Source: Chryseobacterium foetidum (GTDB lineage: Bacteria > Bacteroidota > Bacteroidia > Flavobacteriales > Weeksellaceae). Taken from it: a stretch of 64,000 nucleotides of DNA. The stretch covers positions 496,001 to 560,000 of the forward strand of contig NZ_JAMXIA010000001.1 of assembly GCF_025457425.1 (NCBI RefSeq), written 5' to 3'. The notes below the pieces were generated by a model. It was not told where the DNA came from. It ran no database searches and saw nothing but the letters and a program-made list of their open reading frames with translations. This document shows, piece by piece, positions 40,097-49,604 of this stretch (within the stretch, counting starts at the first letter, position 1; each line of letters starts with the position of its first letter). The translations under genes and the position numbers were made by a program.

Positions 40097-40800
40097 TGCA
40101 GTTTACTTATTTACTGATTAATTTTTTTGCAGTAATTATCTGTTTTATTTTTTCATTTCATCCGAAAATAAAATTCAACAGATTTTTTAGGGCATTTATA
40201 CTGTCATCGCTTTTTGTTGCGGTGTTTTTTATTGTCTGGGATATGATTTTTACGGCGAAAAAAGTCTGGTGGTTCAGCCACGAATATACAATTGGTCTGC
40301 TTATCTATAATCTTCCGATAGAAGAAATTCTGTTTTTTATCTGCATTCCGTTTTCGTGTGTGTTTACGTATTTCTGTTTAGACAAATTTTTTGATTTTTC
40401 GTGGGTGAAAAAAATCGAAAATGTACTTCTTCATATAATTACGTTCGTACTTCTCGCACTTGCCACTTACTTTTATGAGCAACTCTATACCTTAACGGCA
40501 TTTGTAACCTGTGCCTTGAGCATTTTAGTTTTAAAATATATTCTGAAAGCCGACTGGCTGGGAAAAGCTGTAATAATCTATATAATTTTAAGTCCTGGAT
40601 TTTTGGTTGTGAACGGTTTGCTGACGGGAACCGGACTGCCCTCGCCTGTTGTAAATTATAATCCTGCGGAGTTTATGGGATTCAGAATTCTGACAATTCC
40701 TGTTGAAGACTTTTTCTACGGACTTGAAATGATTCTGTGGAATCTTTTTTTCTTTTTAAAGTTTAAAAAATATGAGCAAAATAAATATATTCTGGTTTAG
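40093..40800 (+). CDS. crtY: Lycopene beta-cyclase, fused CrtYc-CrtYd type
   Basis: 235-aa integral membrane protein with two copies of the lycopene cyclase domain, corresponding to the heterodimeric CrtYc/CrtYd proteins of actinobacteria joined in one chain. Each half has a PxE[ED]-x-x-F motif: NLPIEEILFF (about 74-83) and TIPVEDFFYG (about 202-211). Seven hydrophobic segments. It converts lycopene to beta-carotene, the substrate of CrtZ. Its last 29 bp overlap the photolyase gene. Confidence 0.9.
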   Translation: MMQFTYLLINFFAVIICFIFSFHPKIKFNRFFRAFILSSLFVAVFFIVWDMIFTAKKVWWFSHEYTIGLLIYNLPIEEILFFICIPFSCVFTYFCLDKFFDFSWVKKIENVLLHIITFVLLALATYFYEQLYTLTAFVTCALSILVLKYILKADWLGKAVIIYIILSPGFLVVNGLLTGTGLPSPVVNYNPAEFMGFRILTIPVEDFFYGLEMILWNLFFFLKFKKYEQNKYILV

Positions 40801-42061
40801 ACGGGATTTGCGTTTAGACGATAACACCGCACTTTCGGAAGCTTTGAAACAGGAAAATAAAGTTCTGCCAATTTTTATTTTTGATAAAGAAATACTTTCA
40901 AATCTCGAAGATAAATATGACAAACGGGTAGATTATTTTCATCAGGCTCTGGAACAAATGAATGAAGAGCTGAAAAAGCATGGAAGTAGCATCAAAACTT
41001 ATTTTGACAAACCTTTGGATGCCTTCAAAAAGATTACAGATGAGTTTGATGTGGAAATGGTTTTCGTCAACAGGGATTACGAGCCTCAGGCGATAAAAAG
41101 AGATGAGGAAATCAGGAAATTTCTGGAGAAAAAAGATATAAAAATGGCTGATTTTAAAGATCAGATTATTTTTGAGAAAGCTGAAGTGGTGAAAGGTGAC
41201 GGTTCGCCGTACACAGTTTATACCCCGTATTCAAGAAAATGGAAAGAAGCTTTTAAACAGATAAAATTTCAAAATAATAAAACAGTCTTTTCCAATTTCT
41301 ATCAGAATAAATCTTTTAAAATATTAAGTTTAAAAGAAATTAGATTTGAGAAAACAGACTTAAAATTTTCTGAACATACTTTATCCAAAAAACTCATTAC
41401 AGATTATAATAAAACAAGGGACTTTCCCGGACTGGATGCTACAACCCGCATCGGTATCGCTTTGCGTTTCGGAACGATTTCCATTAGAAAATGTGTGGAT
41501 TTCGCTTCTAAACACAATGAAGTCTGGCTGAACGAGCTGATCTGGAGAGAATTTTTTATGCAGATTTTATATCATTTCCCGAAAGTTGTCGCCACAAGTT
41601 TTAAAGAAAAATATGAAAATATCGAGTGGCGGAATGATGAGAAAGAATTTAAACTCTGGTGCGAAGGCAAAACCGGCTATCCGATTGTTGATGCGGGAAT
41701 GAGACAACTCAACGAAAGCGGATTTATGCACAACAGAGTGAGAATGGTTACCGCAAGTTTTTTGACCAAACACCTTTTAATCGACTGGCGATGGGGAGAA
41801 GCTTATTTTGCAGAAAAACTTTTGGATTACGAACTGTCTTCCAACAACGGAAACTGGCAGTGGGCGGCAGGCTGTGGCTGTGATGCAGCACCCTATTTCA
41901 GAATTTTCAATCCTGAGGAGCAGCAGAAAAAATTTGATAAGGATGGAAGTTACCGCTTCAGTTGGTTGCCTGAAGATTATAATGCTGAGCCGATGGTTGA
42001 CCATAAAAAAGCCCGTGAACGTGCACTCGAAATCTATAAAAAAGCTGTAAAGGACAATTAA
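40772..42061 (+). CDS. phrB: Deoxyribodipyrimidine photolyase (CPD photolyase/cryptochrome family)
   Basis: 429-aa FAD-dependent enzyme that repairs UV pyrimidine dimers with blue light. N-terminal alpha/beta antenna domain (INIFWFRRDLRLDDNTALSEAL, 4-25) and C-terminal FAD domain: TTRIGIALRFGTISIRK, NELIWREFFMQILYHFP, GYPIVDAGMRQLNESGFMHNRVRMVTASFLTKHLLIDWRWGE, LSSNNGNWQWAAGCGCDAAPYFRIFNP. Translation starts inside the 3' end of the lycopene cyclase gene, so it is coupled to the carotenoid operon; both serve photoprotection. Confidence 0.96.
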   Translation: MSKINIFWFRRDLRLDDNTALSEALKQENKVLPIFIFDKEILSNLEDKYDKRVDYFHQALEQMNEELKKHGSSIKTYFDKPLDAFKKITDEFDVEMVFVNRDYEPQAIKRDEEIRKFLEKKDIKMADFKDQIIFEKAEVVKGDGSPYTVYTPYSRKWKEAFKQIKFQNNKTVFSNFYQNKSFKILSLKEIRFEKTDLKFSEHTLSKKLITDYNKTRDFPGLDATTRIGIALRFGTISIRKCVDFASKHNEVWLNELIWREFFMQILYHFPKVVATSFKEKYENIEWRNDEKEFKLWCEGKTGYPIVDAGMRQLNESGFMHNRVRMVTASFLTKHLLIDWRWGEAYFAEKLLDYELSSNNGNWQWAAGCGCDAAPYFRIFNPEEQQKKFDKDGSYRFSWLPEDYNAEPMVDHKKARERALEIYKKAVKDN

Positions 42062-42121
42062 AGTAAAAATTGCGTTAAAAGGAGATTAAAATCCTAAAGG
42101 ATACCACAAAAATATTATTTG

Positions 42122-42136
42122 GGGCATATAATTTGT
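42122..42136 (+). promoter_or_regulatory. Sigma-54-like site upstream of unknown gene
   Basis: GGGCAT, spacer ATAAT, then TTGT: GG and TG are at sigma-54 spacing, with three mismatches to TGGCAC-N5-TTGC. Start expected near 42147, 25 bp before the next ATG. Confidence 0.3.
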
Positions 42137-42171
42137 AATAGCTTTGAAACACCATTAATACAGTTATCACT

Positions 42172-42588
42172 ATGAATATCACAGATCTTAAAATTACAAA
42201 TTTGGTTAAATATAATAATCAGATTTATTCAGTAAAGGAAATTTTGCAGCCGAAAGATGGTCAGTATTATGTGAAAATAGATAATGATTTAGAAAACTTC
42301 ACAGTGCCGGCCGAAGCAATAAAGCCGATTCTCATCGATGAAGACTGGTTACAAAAGTTAGGTTTTTTAAAAACATACAGTTCAGAACAGAGAATTCGTT
42401 ATGAAAGACCTGAGCAGTTTATTAAATACGACTTTGATCTGACAGCGAAAAAACTTCTTGAAGGTTTAAAAATTTACGGTAACTCTGTGAGATGCAGATA
42501 CATACACGAAGTTCAGAATATTTTTTCAAGCCTGATTGGAAAGCCTATTTTTAACAGTCTGAAAAAGGAAAATACAGCAATTGTGTAA
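42172..42588 (+). CDS. Hypothetical protein with N-terminal SH3-like segment
   Basis: 138-aa protein I cannot name. The first 70 residues (NITDLKITNLVKYNNQIYSVKEILQPKDGQYYVKI) look like a small beta barrel; the C-terminus carries YIHEVQNIFSSLIGKPI, resembling the VSYVHELQNLYFALTGEEL ending of short Bacteroidetes proteins that often occur in phages and mobile elements. No mobile genes surround it. Followed by a strong bidirectional terminator. Confidence 0.65.
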   Translation: MNITDLKITNLVKYNNQIYSVKEILQPKDGQYYVKIDNDLENFTVPAEAIKPILIDEDWLQKLGFLKTYSSEQRIRYERPEQFIKYDFDLTAKKLLEGLKIYGNSVRCRYIHEVQNIFSSLIGKPIFNSLKKENTAIV

Positions 42589-42608
42589 ACTGCAAATGCC
42601 TGTCAAAT

Positions 42609-42638
42609 AAAAAAGTTCTGATTATGTCAGAACTTTTT
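42609..42638. terminator. Convergent bidirectional terminator
   Basis: AAAAAGTTCTGA and TCAGAACTTTTT (42627-42638) form a 12-bp stem with A-run and T-run outside, between the unknown gene (+) and the DUF421 gene (-). Confidence 0.85.
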
Positions 42639-42641
42639 TTG

Positions 42642-43331
42642 TTATGTAATTCGTCTTCTGTTAATTGAAGGAACCCAGTGGTGTTTTCCGCAAACTTCGC
42701 ATGTATTGTCGCCTTCAGGGATTTTCAGTTCTGTAAAGCCGCAGAATGTGCACGAATAATTTTTCTTTTCTGAAAAGACAGTTGTGGATTTTTCCAGAGA
42801 ATGCAGAAGTACAGGAAGGCCATATTTCACATCTTCATCTTCATAAAAAAATACGCTGATCTCTCCGGAAGTCTCCTCTATCGCAGATTCTATCTGTCCT
42901 AAATGAGAAATACTTTTCATTCTCAACTCCGCAAAGAATTCGTCGCTGCCTAATTTTTCCTTTTTAAAATTTTCGATTGCAAAAACTCCGTTTTCAATAA
43001 GAAGGATTGGTTTTCCCTCCAGAAGTATTTCAATTTTTTTGGATCTTCCGATAAGATAAACCACCAAAGTATAAAATAAGATAATAACCGCGAATACAAG
43101 GATCGATGAGAGAATTCCCACTTCACGGTAAAACATTGGATCACCGGCCGCAGAGCCCAAACCGATAATCACAACAAGTTCAAAGACAGAAAGTTGTTTT
43201 ACACCTCTTTTCCCTAAAAGCCTGATTCCGAAGATAATTACAAGAAACATTACCGCTGTACGGAAGATGATCTGGAGCAGAAAATCCCAGCTTTCGGAGC
43301 CCATGATAAGCTCATTCCAATCGATTTGCAT
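42642..43331 (-). CDS. DUF421 (YetF-like) membrane protein with C-terminal zinc ribbon
   Basis: 229 aa. Three N-terminal helices (LLQIIFRTAVMFLVIIFGIRLLG, then VFELVVIIGLGSAAGDPM, then SILVFAVIILFYTLVVYLIG) precede the conserved cytoplasmic DUF421 domain (IEILLEGKPILLIENGVF ... LRMKSISHLGQIESAIEETSGEISVFF). The last 40 residues add CTFCG...CEVCGKHHW, a four-cysteine zinc ribbon that most YetF proteins lack. Function unknown; YetF-type proteins are linked to spore or envelope physiology in Bacillus. Confidence 0.85.
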   Translation of the reverse strand: MQIDWNELIMGSESWDFLLQIIFRTAVMFLVIIFGIRLLGKRGVKQLSVFELVVIIGLGSAAGDPMFYREVGILSSILVFAVIILFYTLVVYLIGRSKKIEILLEGKPILLIENGVFAIENFKKEKLGSDEFFAELRMKSISHLGQIESAIEETSGEISVFFYEDEDVKYGLPVLLHSLEKSTTVFSEKKNYSCTFCGFTELKIPEGDNTCEVCGKHHWVPSINRRRIT

Positions 43332-43381
43332 ACTTTTATTTTAAAACAAATTAAAACTTCAAAAAGCAAGCCGCAGAAAGT

Positions 43382-44236
43382 TTACTGAACAACTTCGCGC
43401 ATTTCACTTGGGATTTTTCCGGTGTGTTTTTTAAGAAAATTGGTAAAGTTTCCTTCATCATTAAACCCTAAATTGTAGGAAATTTCTGAGATGGTGTTTG
43501 ATGAGAATTTTAAGGCGTTTTCAGATTCTCTAATTACTTTTTCAATAATCAACTGTTTTGCTTTTTTTCCACTTACGTATTCAGACATTTCTGTGAGTTT
43601 TCTGGCTGAAACCTGCAGTTCGGAAGCGTAATAAGAAACTTTTTTCTGTTCTTTAAAATCTCTCTGTAGCAAAACCCTGAAACGGTTGACGTAGGATACA
43701 AACTCAAATTTCTCGGCGTCAATAATAATTTCCACTTCTTCAGACTGAAAAGCATGCAGAAGCAAAGATTCAATCAGATTATGTGCTGCAGAAATGTACA
43801 GACTTTCGCCTCTCGTTTTAAATACTTCTACTCTTTTTGATAAAGATTTATTTTCATGAAAACAATTTTCACAGATAGGTACAACAAAAAAATTGGAAGT
43901 AGGATTGTAGAAAATTTTTGAGTTAATAAAAAAACTGTCCTGTTGTGTTTTTTCGTAGAAACTGGACCTGAAAACGATACAGGAAGACTTTTCTGATACT
44001 TCGCCCAGCAATTGAAAAGATTTTCCCGGGCCAATGTAAATCACCGATTTTGGCTTAACTATTCTCTCGCCAACGTCCGTTTTTAAAGTAAACTCTTCTG
44101 CAGAAATTATGATTGCAAAATACTGATGATTAATAAAAGAACGGGAATTATTATTAAGAGCAATGACTTCAGACAAAGGTTTAATGTAAAAACCAACTTT
44201 TTTTATCTGATCATCTGCTTCAGCTGCTTGCATCAT
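43382..44236 (-). CDS. AraC family transcriptional regulator
   Basis: 284 aa. An N-terminal cupin-like sensor region (about 15-150) is followed by a two-HTH AraC domain at about 180-284: VSYYASELQVSARKLTEMSEYVSGKKAKQLI, then NTISEISYNLGFNDEGNFTNFLKKHTGKIPSEMREVV. The ligand is not evident. Transcribed toward the DUF421 gene 50 bp downstream. No obvious target operon next to it. Confidence 0.9.
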   Translation of the reverse strand: MMQAAEADDQIKKVGFYIKPLSEVIALNNNSRSFINHQYFAIIISAEEFTLKTDVGERIVKPKSVIYIGPGKSFQLLGEVSEKSSCIVFRSSFYEKTQQDSFFINSKIFYNPTSNFFVVPICENCFHENKSLSKRVEVFKTRGESLYISAAHNLIESLLLHAFQSEEVEIIIDAEKFEFVSYVNRFRVLLQRDFKEQKKVSYYASELQVSARKLTEMSEYVSGKKAKQLIIEKVIRESENALKFSSNTISEISYNLGFNDEGNFTNFLKKHTGKIPSEMREVVQ

Positions 44237-44358
44237 TTAACGAAAAGTTTAAGGATGTAAAATTAACAATAAAAGCCTTTCAATCAAAGAAATTTACCAA
44301 TCCATATCGTTTAAATTTTAAACACTTAACATAGATTCATTAAATATGATATCAAAAT

Positions 44359-45849
44359 CTATTTTTTGATTTTCTCGTAAAGATTGTAATCCGTACCTGA
44401 AGGTTTTAAACAGTAAATTTTCTCTAAAACCGCATTATCACTGTGCAAATGGTCTTTTACTCTAAATTCTTTAATTAGTTTATAATTTTGCTGATAATAC
44501 ACTGCATCTTTTTCTTCAAAAAGGTTTTTATAAGAAAGCAAATATTTCGGACTTCTGTTTTTCACTGTATTTACCCAATAATTTTCTTTGTCTTTTACAA
44601 TTTCATTTTGAATATTCTTATCTACCAATCCAACTTCGTCAATTGTCTTTAAGTGAGAAAAATATGGAACGTAACCCGCCGGTTCAAGCATAATCCATTG
44701 ATTTTTATCTTTTTCATAAATATCCAGATAAAGCCCGATGTGTCTGCGGTAATTCCATTCTCCATTTCCTGTGGCGAGAGAATGAACAGTCTGAAATGCA
44801 ACCATTGGGATGATATAAAAGACTATAAATAACGAAAGCCAAAGATTCCTTTTTTCTTTAATTTCGAGAATAAAAATAATGACCGGAACGAATAAAAGAA
44901 TCTGCGGAACCCAGTAATACCAATCGAAAAGACTTTTTTGAGAAAGGAAAATAATCTGTTTGATCCATCCGAAAATAAAAATAATCCAAAGAAAATAGTT
45001 TCTGTTGTTTCTCTGTCTCACCAGAAAAATAAAACAAAGCAATTCAAAAACTGCAATGACAATCGTGAAAGGATTAAAATCTTTCGGAAGCTTGATCATT
45101 CCCCAGAAATTACCGTAATTCAGATTAAAATAATCCCAGTTTTGTTTTAAATTAAATTGTCCGTCATATCTCAATTTCTTAGCAACAATCGTGTTATTGA
45201 CAATTTCTCCGAAGTAAAACCAGTTGAAAGAAAGTGAAACGGCAAGGGCTAAAATTCCTCCAAAAATATAATTCCATCTTATTTTTTTAGTCCAGAGAAG
45301 ATCTACAATAAATGTTATTCCGAGAAAAATCACTGTGTCGATCCGTGTAAACATGATGGGCACAGGCAGAAGCAGTAACGCCCACTTTTTTTCTTTTTTA
45401 AATCCATAATACAGCAAAGCCATTTCCAGAAAGAAAAGAATTCCATATTCCATCCCGAGAATTGAGATTTTTATGGAAGGCGGCAACAATCCAAAAAGTA
45501 TAATGAATAGAGCCTTATGTCTGTTATCTTTAAAAAGCAGATGCGAAAGTAAAACGCTTCCGATCGTAAAAAGTATCGAGTTGAAAATCAATAAAGGTTC
45601 TATAAAGTTTTCCTTACCGAAAATAAGATTGAAAAAATATGAAACAAAAACATAAAGATGTGTAGTGGAAGCCGAAATTTTTGTCGCTCCGTTGAAGCCG
45701 ATTACGCCATAATCCATCAGGTTTTGCGCAACCCGCCATGTAATGAAAGCGTCTTCCTGAATGTGATGCGTAAGAAGGAAAAATATTTTGACTGTGAGGG
45801 CAATAAAAAATGCGTAAATGGGAAGCTTTTTCTGTCCGGATTCGGTCAT
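44359..45849 (-). CDS. GT-C-type membrane glycosyltransferase-like protein
   Basis: 496-aa polytopic membrane protein with about ten helices and a C-terminal soluble part (about 385-496). The first extracytoplasmic loop has EDAFITWRVAQNL, the acidic motif in the place of the catalytic Asp of GT-C enzymes that use lipid-linked sugars. Sugar and acceptor unknown. Start set at the ATG before TESGQKK; the longer frame to 45897 is excluded by a -7 box at 45867-45874. It lies just downstream of the DUF2723 gene, same strand. Confidence 0.8.
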   Translation of the reverse strand: MTESGQKKLPIYAFFIALTVKIFFLLTHHIQEDAFITWRVAQNLMDYGVIGFNGATKISASTTHLYVFVSYFFNLIFGKENFIEPLLIFNSILFTIGSVLLSHLLFKDNRHKALFIILFGLLPPSIKISILGMEYGILFFLEMALLYYGFKKEKKWALLLLPVPIMFTRIDTVIFLGITFIVDLLWTKKIRWNYIFGGILALAVSLSFNWFYFGEIVNNTIVAKKLRYDGQFNLKQNWDYFNLNYGNFWGMIKLPKDFNPFTIVIAVFELLCFIFLVRQRNNRNYFLWIIFIFGWIKQIIFLSQKSLFDWYYWVPQILLFVPVIIFILEIKEKRNLWLSLFIVFYIIPMVAFQTVHSLATGNGEWNYRRHIGLYLDIYEKDKNQWIMLEPAGYVPYFSHLKTIDEVGLVDKNIQNEIVKDKENYWVNTVKNRSPKYLLSYKNLFEEKDAVYYQQNYKLIKEFRVKDHLHSDNAVLEKIYCLKPSGTDYNLYEKIKK

Positions 45850-45866
45850 CGTGTTCGTTGTTTGTG

Positions 45867-45874
45867 CAAATATA
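45867..45874 (-). promoter_or_regulatory. -7 box of the GT-C-like gene
   Basis: TATATTTG on the minus strand, 18 bp before the ATG at 45849 and downstream of the DUF2723 terminator. Confidence 0.5.
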
Positions 45875-45900
45875 AACCTTATATTTTTTACTGTCAAAAC

Positions 45901-45928
45901 AAAAAAAACGGAACCGAAGTTCCGTTTT
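45901..45928 (-). terminator. Terminator after the DUF2723 gene
   Basis: AAAACGGAAC, CGAA loop, GTTCCGTTTT, with T-run on the minus strand; 6 bp after the stop codon. Confidence 0.85.
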
Positions 45929-45933
45929 AAATG

Positions 45934-48900
45934 CTACTGTATTGCTTTTATGAGTGAATTGTTGATCTGTTCTTCTTTCTGCTTTGCAAAATTAGAATCA
46001 ATCGGCTCTATCACATCCATCAGATAAGAATAATAGGAAGTAATTTTCTGAGCGTTGTTTTCAATTTCATTTCTTGCTTTGTCTTTCCCCATAGACTGGG
46101 CTTTTTTCACAAATGCATTGAATTTTTTATCGATAGGCTCCATAGATTTCACAAGATAATCGTAAGCTTTCTGATTCTGACCCAATTTCCTGTAGGCATC
46201 GGTTACCGCTGTCACAACTAAGGAATACTCAGCAGGTTTTGATCTCATCTGTCTTCCGATATTTCTCTGCTCAGCAGCATCTAAAGTTAAATAGAAATCA
46301 TATTCATCAAAAATTCCTTTTTTCAGCGTTTCTGCGATTTCCAAAGCTTTTTTCTCCTGTCCTGCCATGATGTATCCGTTCACCATTGAGCTAAGAGATC
46401 TTGGATCATTGTATTTGGACGCTGGGATTTCCTTTGATGCCAAATCAAGAATTTCCAAAGCTTTTTTCTTATCACCTTGTAAAGCTAAAGCTGCTGCTGC
46501 TCTGCTCGCCGCACTTCTGTAGCCGATGATATTTGAAGTGGCAGTTTCATCAAAATGAACATTCAGATCTTTGAAATTGCCCCATTTGTAATTTTTTACA
46601 ATGTTGTAAAGCGAATTTCCGTCTACTCTTCCCATTTCACCGTCACTGCTTCTTGGCGTACGAATCGGAACTAATCTGTAACTGAAACCGTCGAACTGAA
46701 GATAATCGTCCAAAAAGAAAATATTTTCACTGTCATACACACCTCCCGTAGAGAAGTTGATCGTTCTTTTCCAGTCAAAGTTGGCTAAAATATCAAACAT
46801 AATCAGGTTGCCTTTGTACAAAGTATTTGCCTTATAATCTACAGTAATGTGATCTACAACATTCGGTAAATCTTCTGCTGAAATTGTTCCTGATTTTACT
46901 GCGTTGGCTTTGTTGACAGGGATGACAAATTTATTTACCGGCAGGAAATTGTATTTTTCATATTTATCTCCGCCAAAGATTTCCTTTAATACTTCATCCT
47001 TTTCCGGAGACTGAATTTTAATAAATTCCACGGCTTCCTTAATCGTCATTGAATCTTTCTCTAAATATCCCTGGAAAGCTCTCATAACACTTTCAGCAGT
47101 TCCCTTTTCCTGTAAATTTGCAAAAACATTTTTCCAGTCGCCAGGTTTCATCATGTAAATCTGATCGTTTACGCCGTCACGGTAGTCGTCGTGTTTAAGC
47201 TGTCCTGGAACCGGCATTGCGTTATAGGTTCTTCTTTTTACCTGATCTATATTCCACGGAGTTGAAAGAAGTGTAAAGTTGACCACTTTTACATCATCCC
47301 TGAATCTTTCAGTTTCCTGCAATGCCCAAACCGGATATGTATCATTATCTCCGTAAACAAATAAGATATCGTCTTTTGGAAGAGATTTCAACATGGAATA
47401 AGAATAATCATAAGCTGTGTAGCGACCGCTTCTGTCATGCGAATTATAATTCTGGAAGCCCATCATTAGTGGAATTCCCATTAAAACAGCACCAAAACCG
47501 ATATTGGCTAAATTTGATTTTACTTTAGACTGAAGGTACCATAAAATTCCTCCGGCTCCTAAACCGATCCAAATGGCAAAGGCATAAAAGGAACCGACCG
47601 TTGCGTAATCTCGCTCGCGTGGCTCATAAGGTTTCATACCTGTATAGAAAACGATTCCGATGCTTGTTAAAACAAATAAAGACAGCAATGCATAGAATCT
47701 TCCGAAGTCTCTGTTGAGCTGAAAATAACAACCTAAAACTCCAAGAAGCATCGGCAGGAAAAAGAATGCTACCGTGCTTTCATTTCTGAATTTCGAGGGC
47801 ATCGCATTCTGATCACCATACAAAGCATTGTCAATAAAAGGAATTCCTGAAATCCAGTTTCCTCTTGTGATTTCCTGATTGCCTTCAAGGTCATTCTGTC
47901 TTCCTGCAAAGTTCCAGAAAAGGTATCTTACAAAATAATATCCGTTTTGGAACGTGATAAAATAGTGCATGTTGTCTACAAAGGAAGGTCTCTGAACTTT
48001 AATTAAATTATAAGGTCTTACCTTAAGATAATCCGAAACCGAAATATCTTTGTTATCATATTTGGTTCTGAGTTCGTTGAAGATTTGCTGAGCTTCAGGG
48101 CTGTCTGCAACATCTGGATTATCAAAATTAAAAGTGAAATCCGGTGCACCGTACATCGCCATATAGTTGGCCATTACAGCTTTATCTTCATTAAACATTC
48201 TCGGCATAAGGCTTACATGATCCTTATTGAAAACGTAATTGAATCTGTCACCTGTTTTTCTGTACGTTCCGGTTTTCTCATCTTTTTCGTAGATTTCTCC
48301 GGTTTTATTGGTTTTAAAACTTCCGTCGTCATTTTTTTCGATACCGTTGGCATCCAGAAATGCAGTGTAGTTTTGTCCGTAAATCGTTGGCCAGTCACCG
48401 TACTGCTCTCTGTTGTAATAATCCAGCATTCCGATTGCGGTATCGGGATCATTCAGGTTCATTGGCGGGTTGGCGTTGGCTCTGATGGGAATAACCATCC
48501 AGCAGGAGAAACCAATCACCATAAATACTGACGAAAGTGCTATTGTCTGATAAATTTTCTTTTTAGCTTTTCTGGCATATTTGATAATGAAATAAGAAAC
48601 AGCAACCATTACGATAAATCCTGCAATCGTTCCCGAGTGGAAAGGCAATCCTATTCCGTTTACCATGAAAATTTCCAGTCTTCCGAACATCGTCATGATC
48701 AGCGGGAAGATAAGTTTAAATACAATGATTAAAATTAAAAGCGTAACGCCATTGGCTATGATGAAATTCTTCCATGTAAATTCATAGTTTCTTGCGTAAT
48801 AAACAAGACAAACAGCAGGAATTGCCAACATACACATCATGTGAACACCCACTGACAGCCCTACAATGAAGAATATTAATACGATCCAGCGGTCAGCATC

Positions 48901-49422
48901 TGCCGCAAGATATTCGTTTTCCCACTTGGTTATCAGCCAAACGAGCAGGGCGATAAACATTGAGGCCATAGAATACACCTCTCCTTCCACAGCCGAAAAC
49001 CAGAATGTATCTGAAAATGTGAAACACAATGATCCGATTACTCCTGCAAAAAGAATAGCAATCTCCTGATGTCTGTTGATTTCTTCAAAATCCTTATTCA
49101 GAAGTCTTCTCACGAAGTGCGTGATCGTCCAGAAAAGAAAGAGAATGGTGAAAGCACTGAAAAGCGCAGACATTCCGTTAATCACAACCGAATAGTTTTC
49201 GCCTCTACCGAAAGCAAAAATTCCTGCCACAGCACCAACGATTTGAAAAAGTGCGGCGCCCGGAGCGTGGGTTACCTCAAGTTTTACGGCAGAAGAAATG
49301 TACTCGCCACAATCCCAAAAACTAAAGTTGGGTTCTATGGTTGAGAGATACGTGATAAATGCAATGGCGAATATCACCCATCCGAGAACGGTATTCCATT
49401 GCCTGAAAGTCCAGTTTTTCAT
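45934..49422 (-). CDS. DUF2723 family large membrane protein (putative O-glycosyltransferase)
   Basis: 1162 aa. The N-terminal half has about twelve helices; the first loop contains FSFWDCGEYISSAVKLEVTHAPGAALFQIVG (about 33-63), the acidic signature of this GT-C-like family. Two large soluble stretches follow (about 330-500 and 700-1160), the last with helical TPR-like repeats (about 1000-1110). The human relative TMEM260 is an O-mannosyltransferase, which makes protein O-glycosylation a reasonable guess. Close to a second GT-C-like protein, but each has its own terminator or promoter. Confidence 0.88.
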   Translation of the reverse strand: MKNWTFRQWNTVLGWVIFAIAFITYLSTIEPNFSFWDCGEYISSAVKLEVTHAPGAALFQIVGAVAGIFAFGRGENYSVVINGMSALFSAFTILFLFWTITHFVRRLLNKDFEEINRHQEIAILFAGVIGSLCFTFSDTFWFSAVEGEVYSMASMFIALLVWLITKWENEYLAADADRWIVLIFFIVGLSVGVHMMCMLAIPAVCLVYYARNYEFTWKNFIIANGVTLLILIIVFKLIFPLIMTMFGRLEIFMVNGIGLPFHSGTIAGFIVMVAVSYFIIKYARKAKKKIYQTIALSSVFMVIGFSCWMVIPIRANANPPMNLNDPDTAIGMLDYYNREQYGDWPTIYGQNYTAFLDANGIEKNDDGSFKTNKTGEIYEKDEKTGTYRKTGDRFNYVFNKDHVSLMPRMFNEDKAVMANYMAMYGAPDFTFNFDNPDVADSPEAQQIFNELRTKYDNKDISVSDYLKVRPYNLIKVQRPSFVDNMHYFITFQNGYYFVRYLFWNFAGRQNDLEGNQEITRGNWISGIPFIDNALYGDQNAMPSKFRNESTVAFFFLPMLLGVLGCYFQLNRDFGRFYALLSLFVLTSIGIVFYTGMKPYEPRERDYATVGSFYAFAIWIGLGAGGILWYLQSKVKSNLANIGFGAVLMGIPLMMGFQNYNSHDRSGRYTAYDYSYSMLKSLPKDDILFVYGDNDTYPVWALQETERFRDDVKVVNFTLLSTPWNIDQVKRRTYNAMPVPGQLKHDDYRDGVNDQIYMMKPGDWKNVFANLQEKGTAESVMRAFQGYLEKDSMTIKEAVEFIKIQSPEKDEVLKEIFGGDKYEKYNFLPVNKFVIPVNKANAVKSGTISAEDLPNVVDHITVDYKANTLYKGNLIMFDILANFDWKRTINFSTGGVYDSENIFFLDDYLQFDGFSYRLVPIRTPRSSDGEMGRVDGNSLYNIVKNYKWGNFKDLNVHFDETATSNIIGYRSAASRAAAALALQGDKKKALEILDLASKEIPASKYNDPRSLSSMVNGYIMAGQEKKALEIAETLKKGIFDEYDFYLTLDAAEQRNIGRQMRSKPAEYSLVVTAVTDAYRKLGQNQKAYDYLVKSMEPIDKKFNAFVKKAQSMGKDKARNEIENNAQKITSYYSYLMDVIEPIDSNFAKQKEEQINNSLIKAIQ

Positions 49423-49604
49423 AGTATTAAATCAATCATGCGAAAATAAGATTTTTAGATGATTTTATACCGATTTTAACAAAATTTAAAAAAAATGGCG
49501 TAAATTTTGGCTGCGAAATCAGAAAGCTGCAAAACTCAAGCGAGGATTTTTAATTATCATTGCTGTAGTTTCAAACAAAAGTTTAGAGATTATTTATTTT
49601 TTTG

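Noticed and set aside
48085..48531. Plus-strand 148-codon frame inside the DUF2723 gene
   Set aside because: Opposite-strand shadow of a clearly coding gene with membrane and motif evidence.
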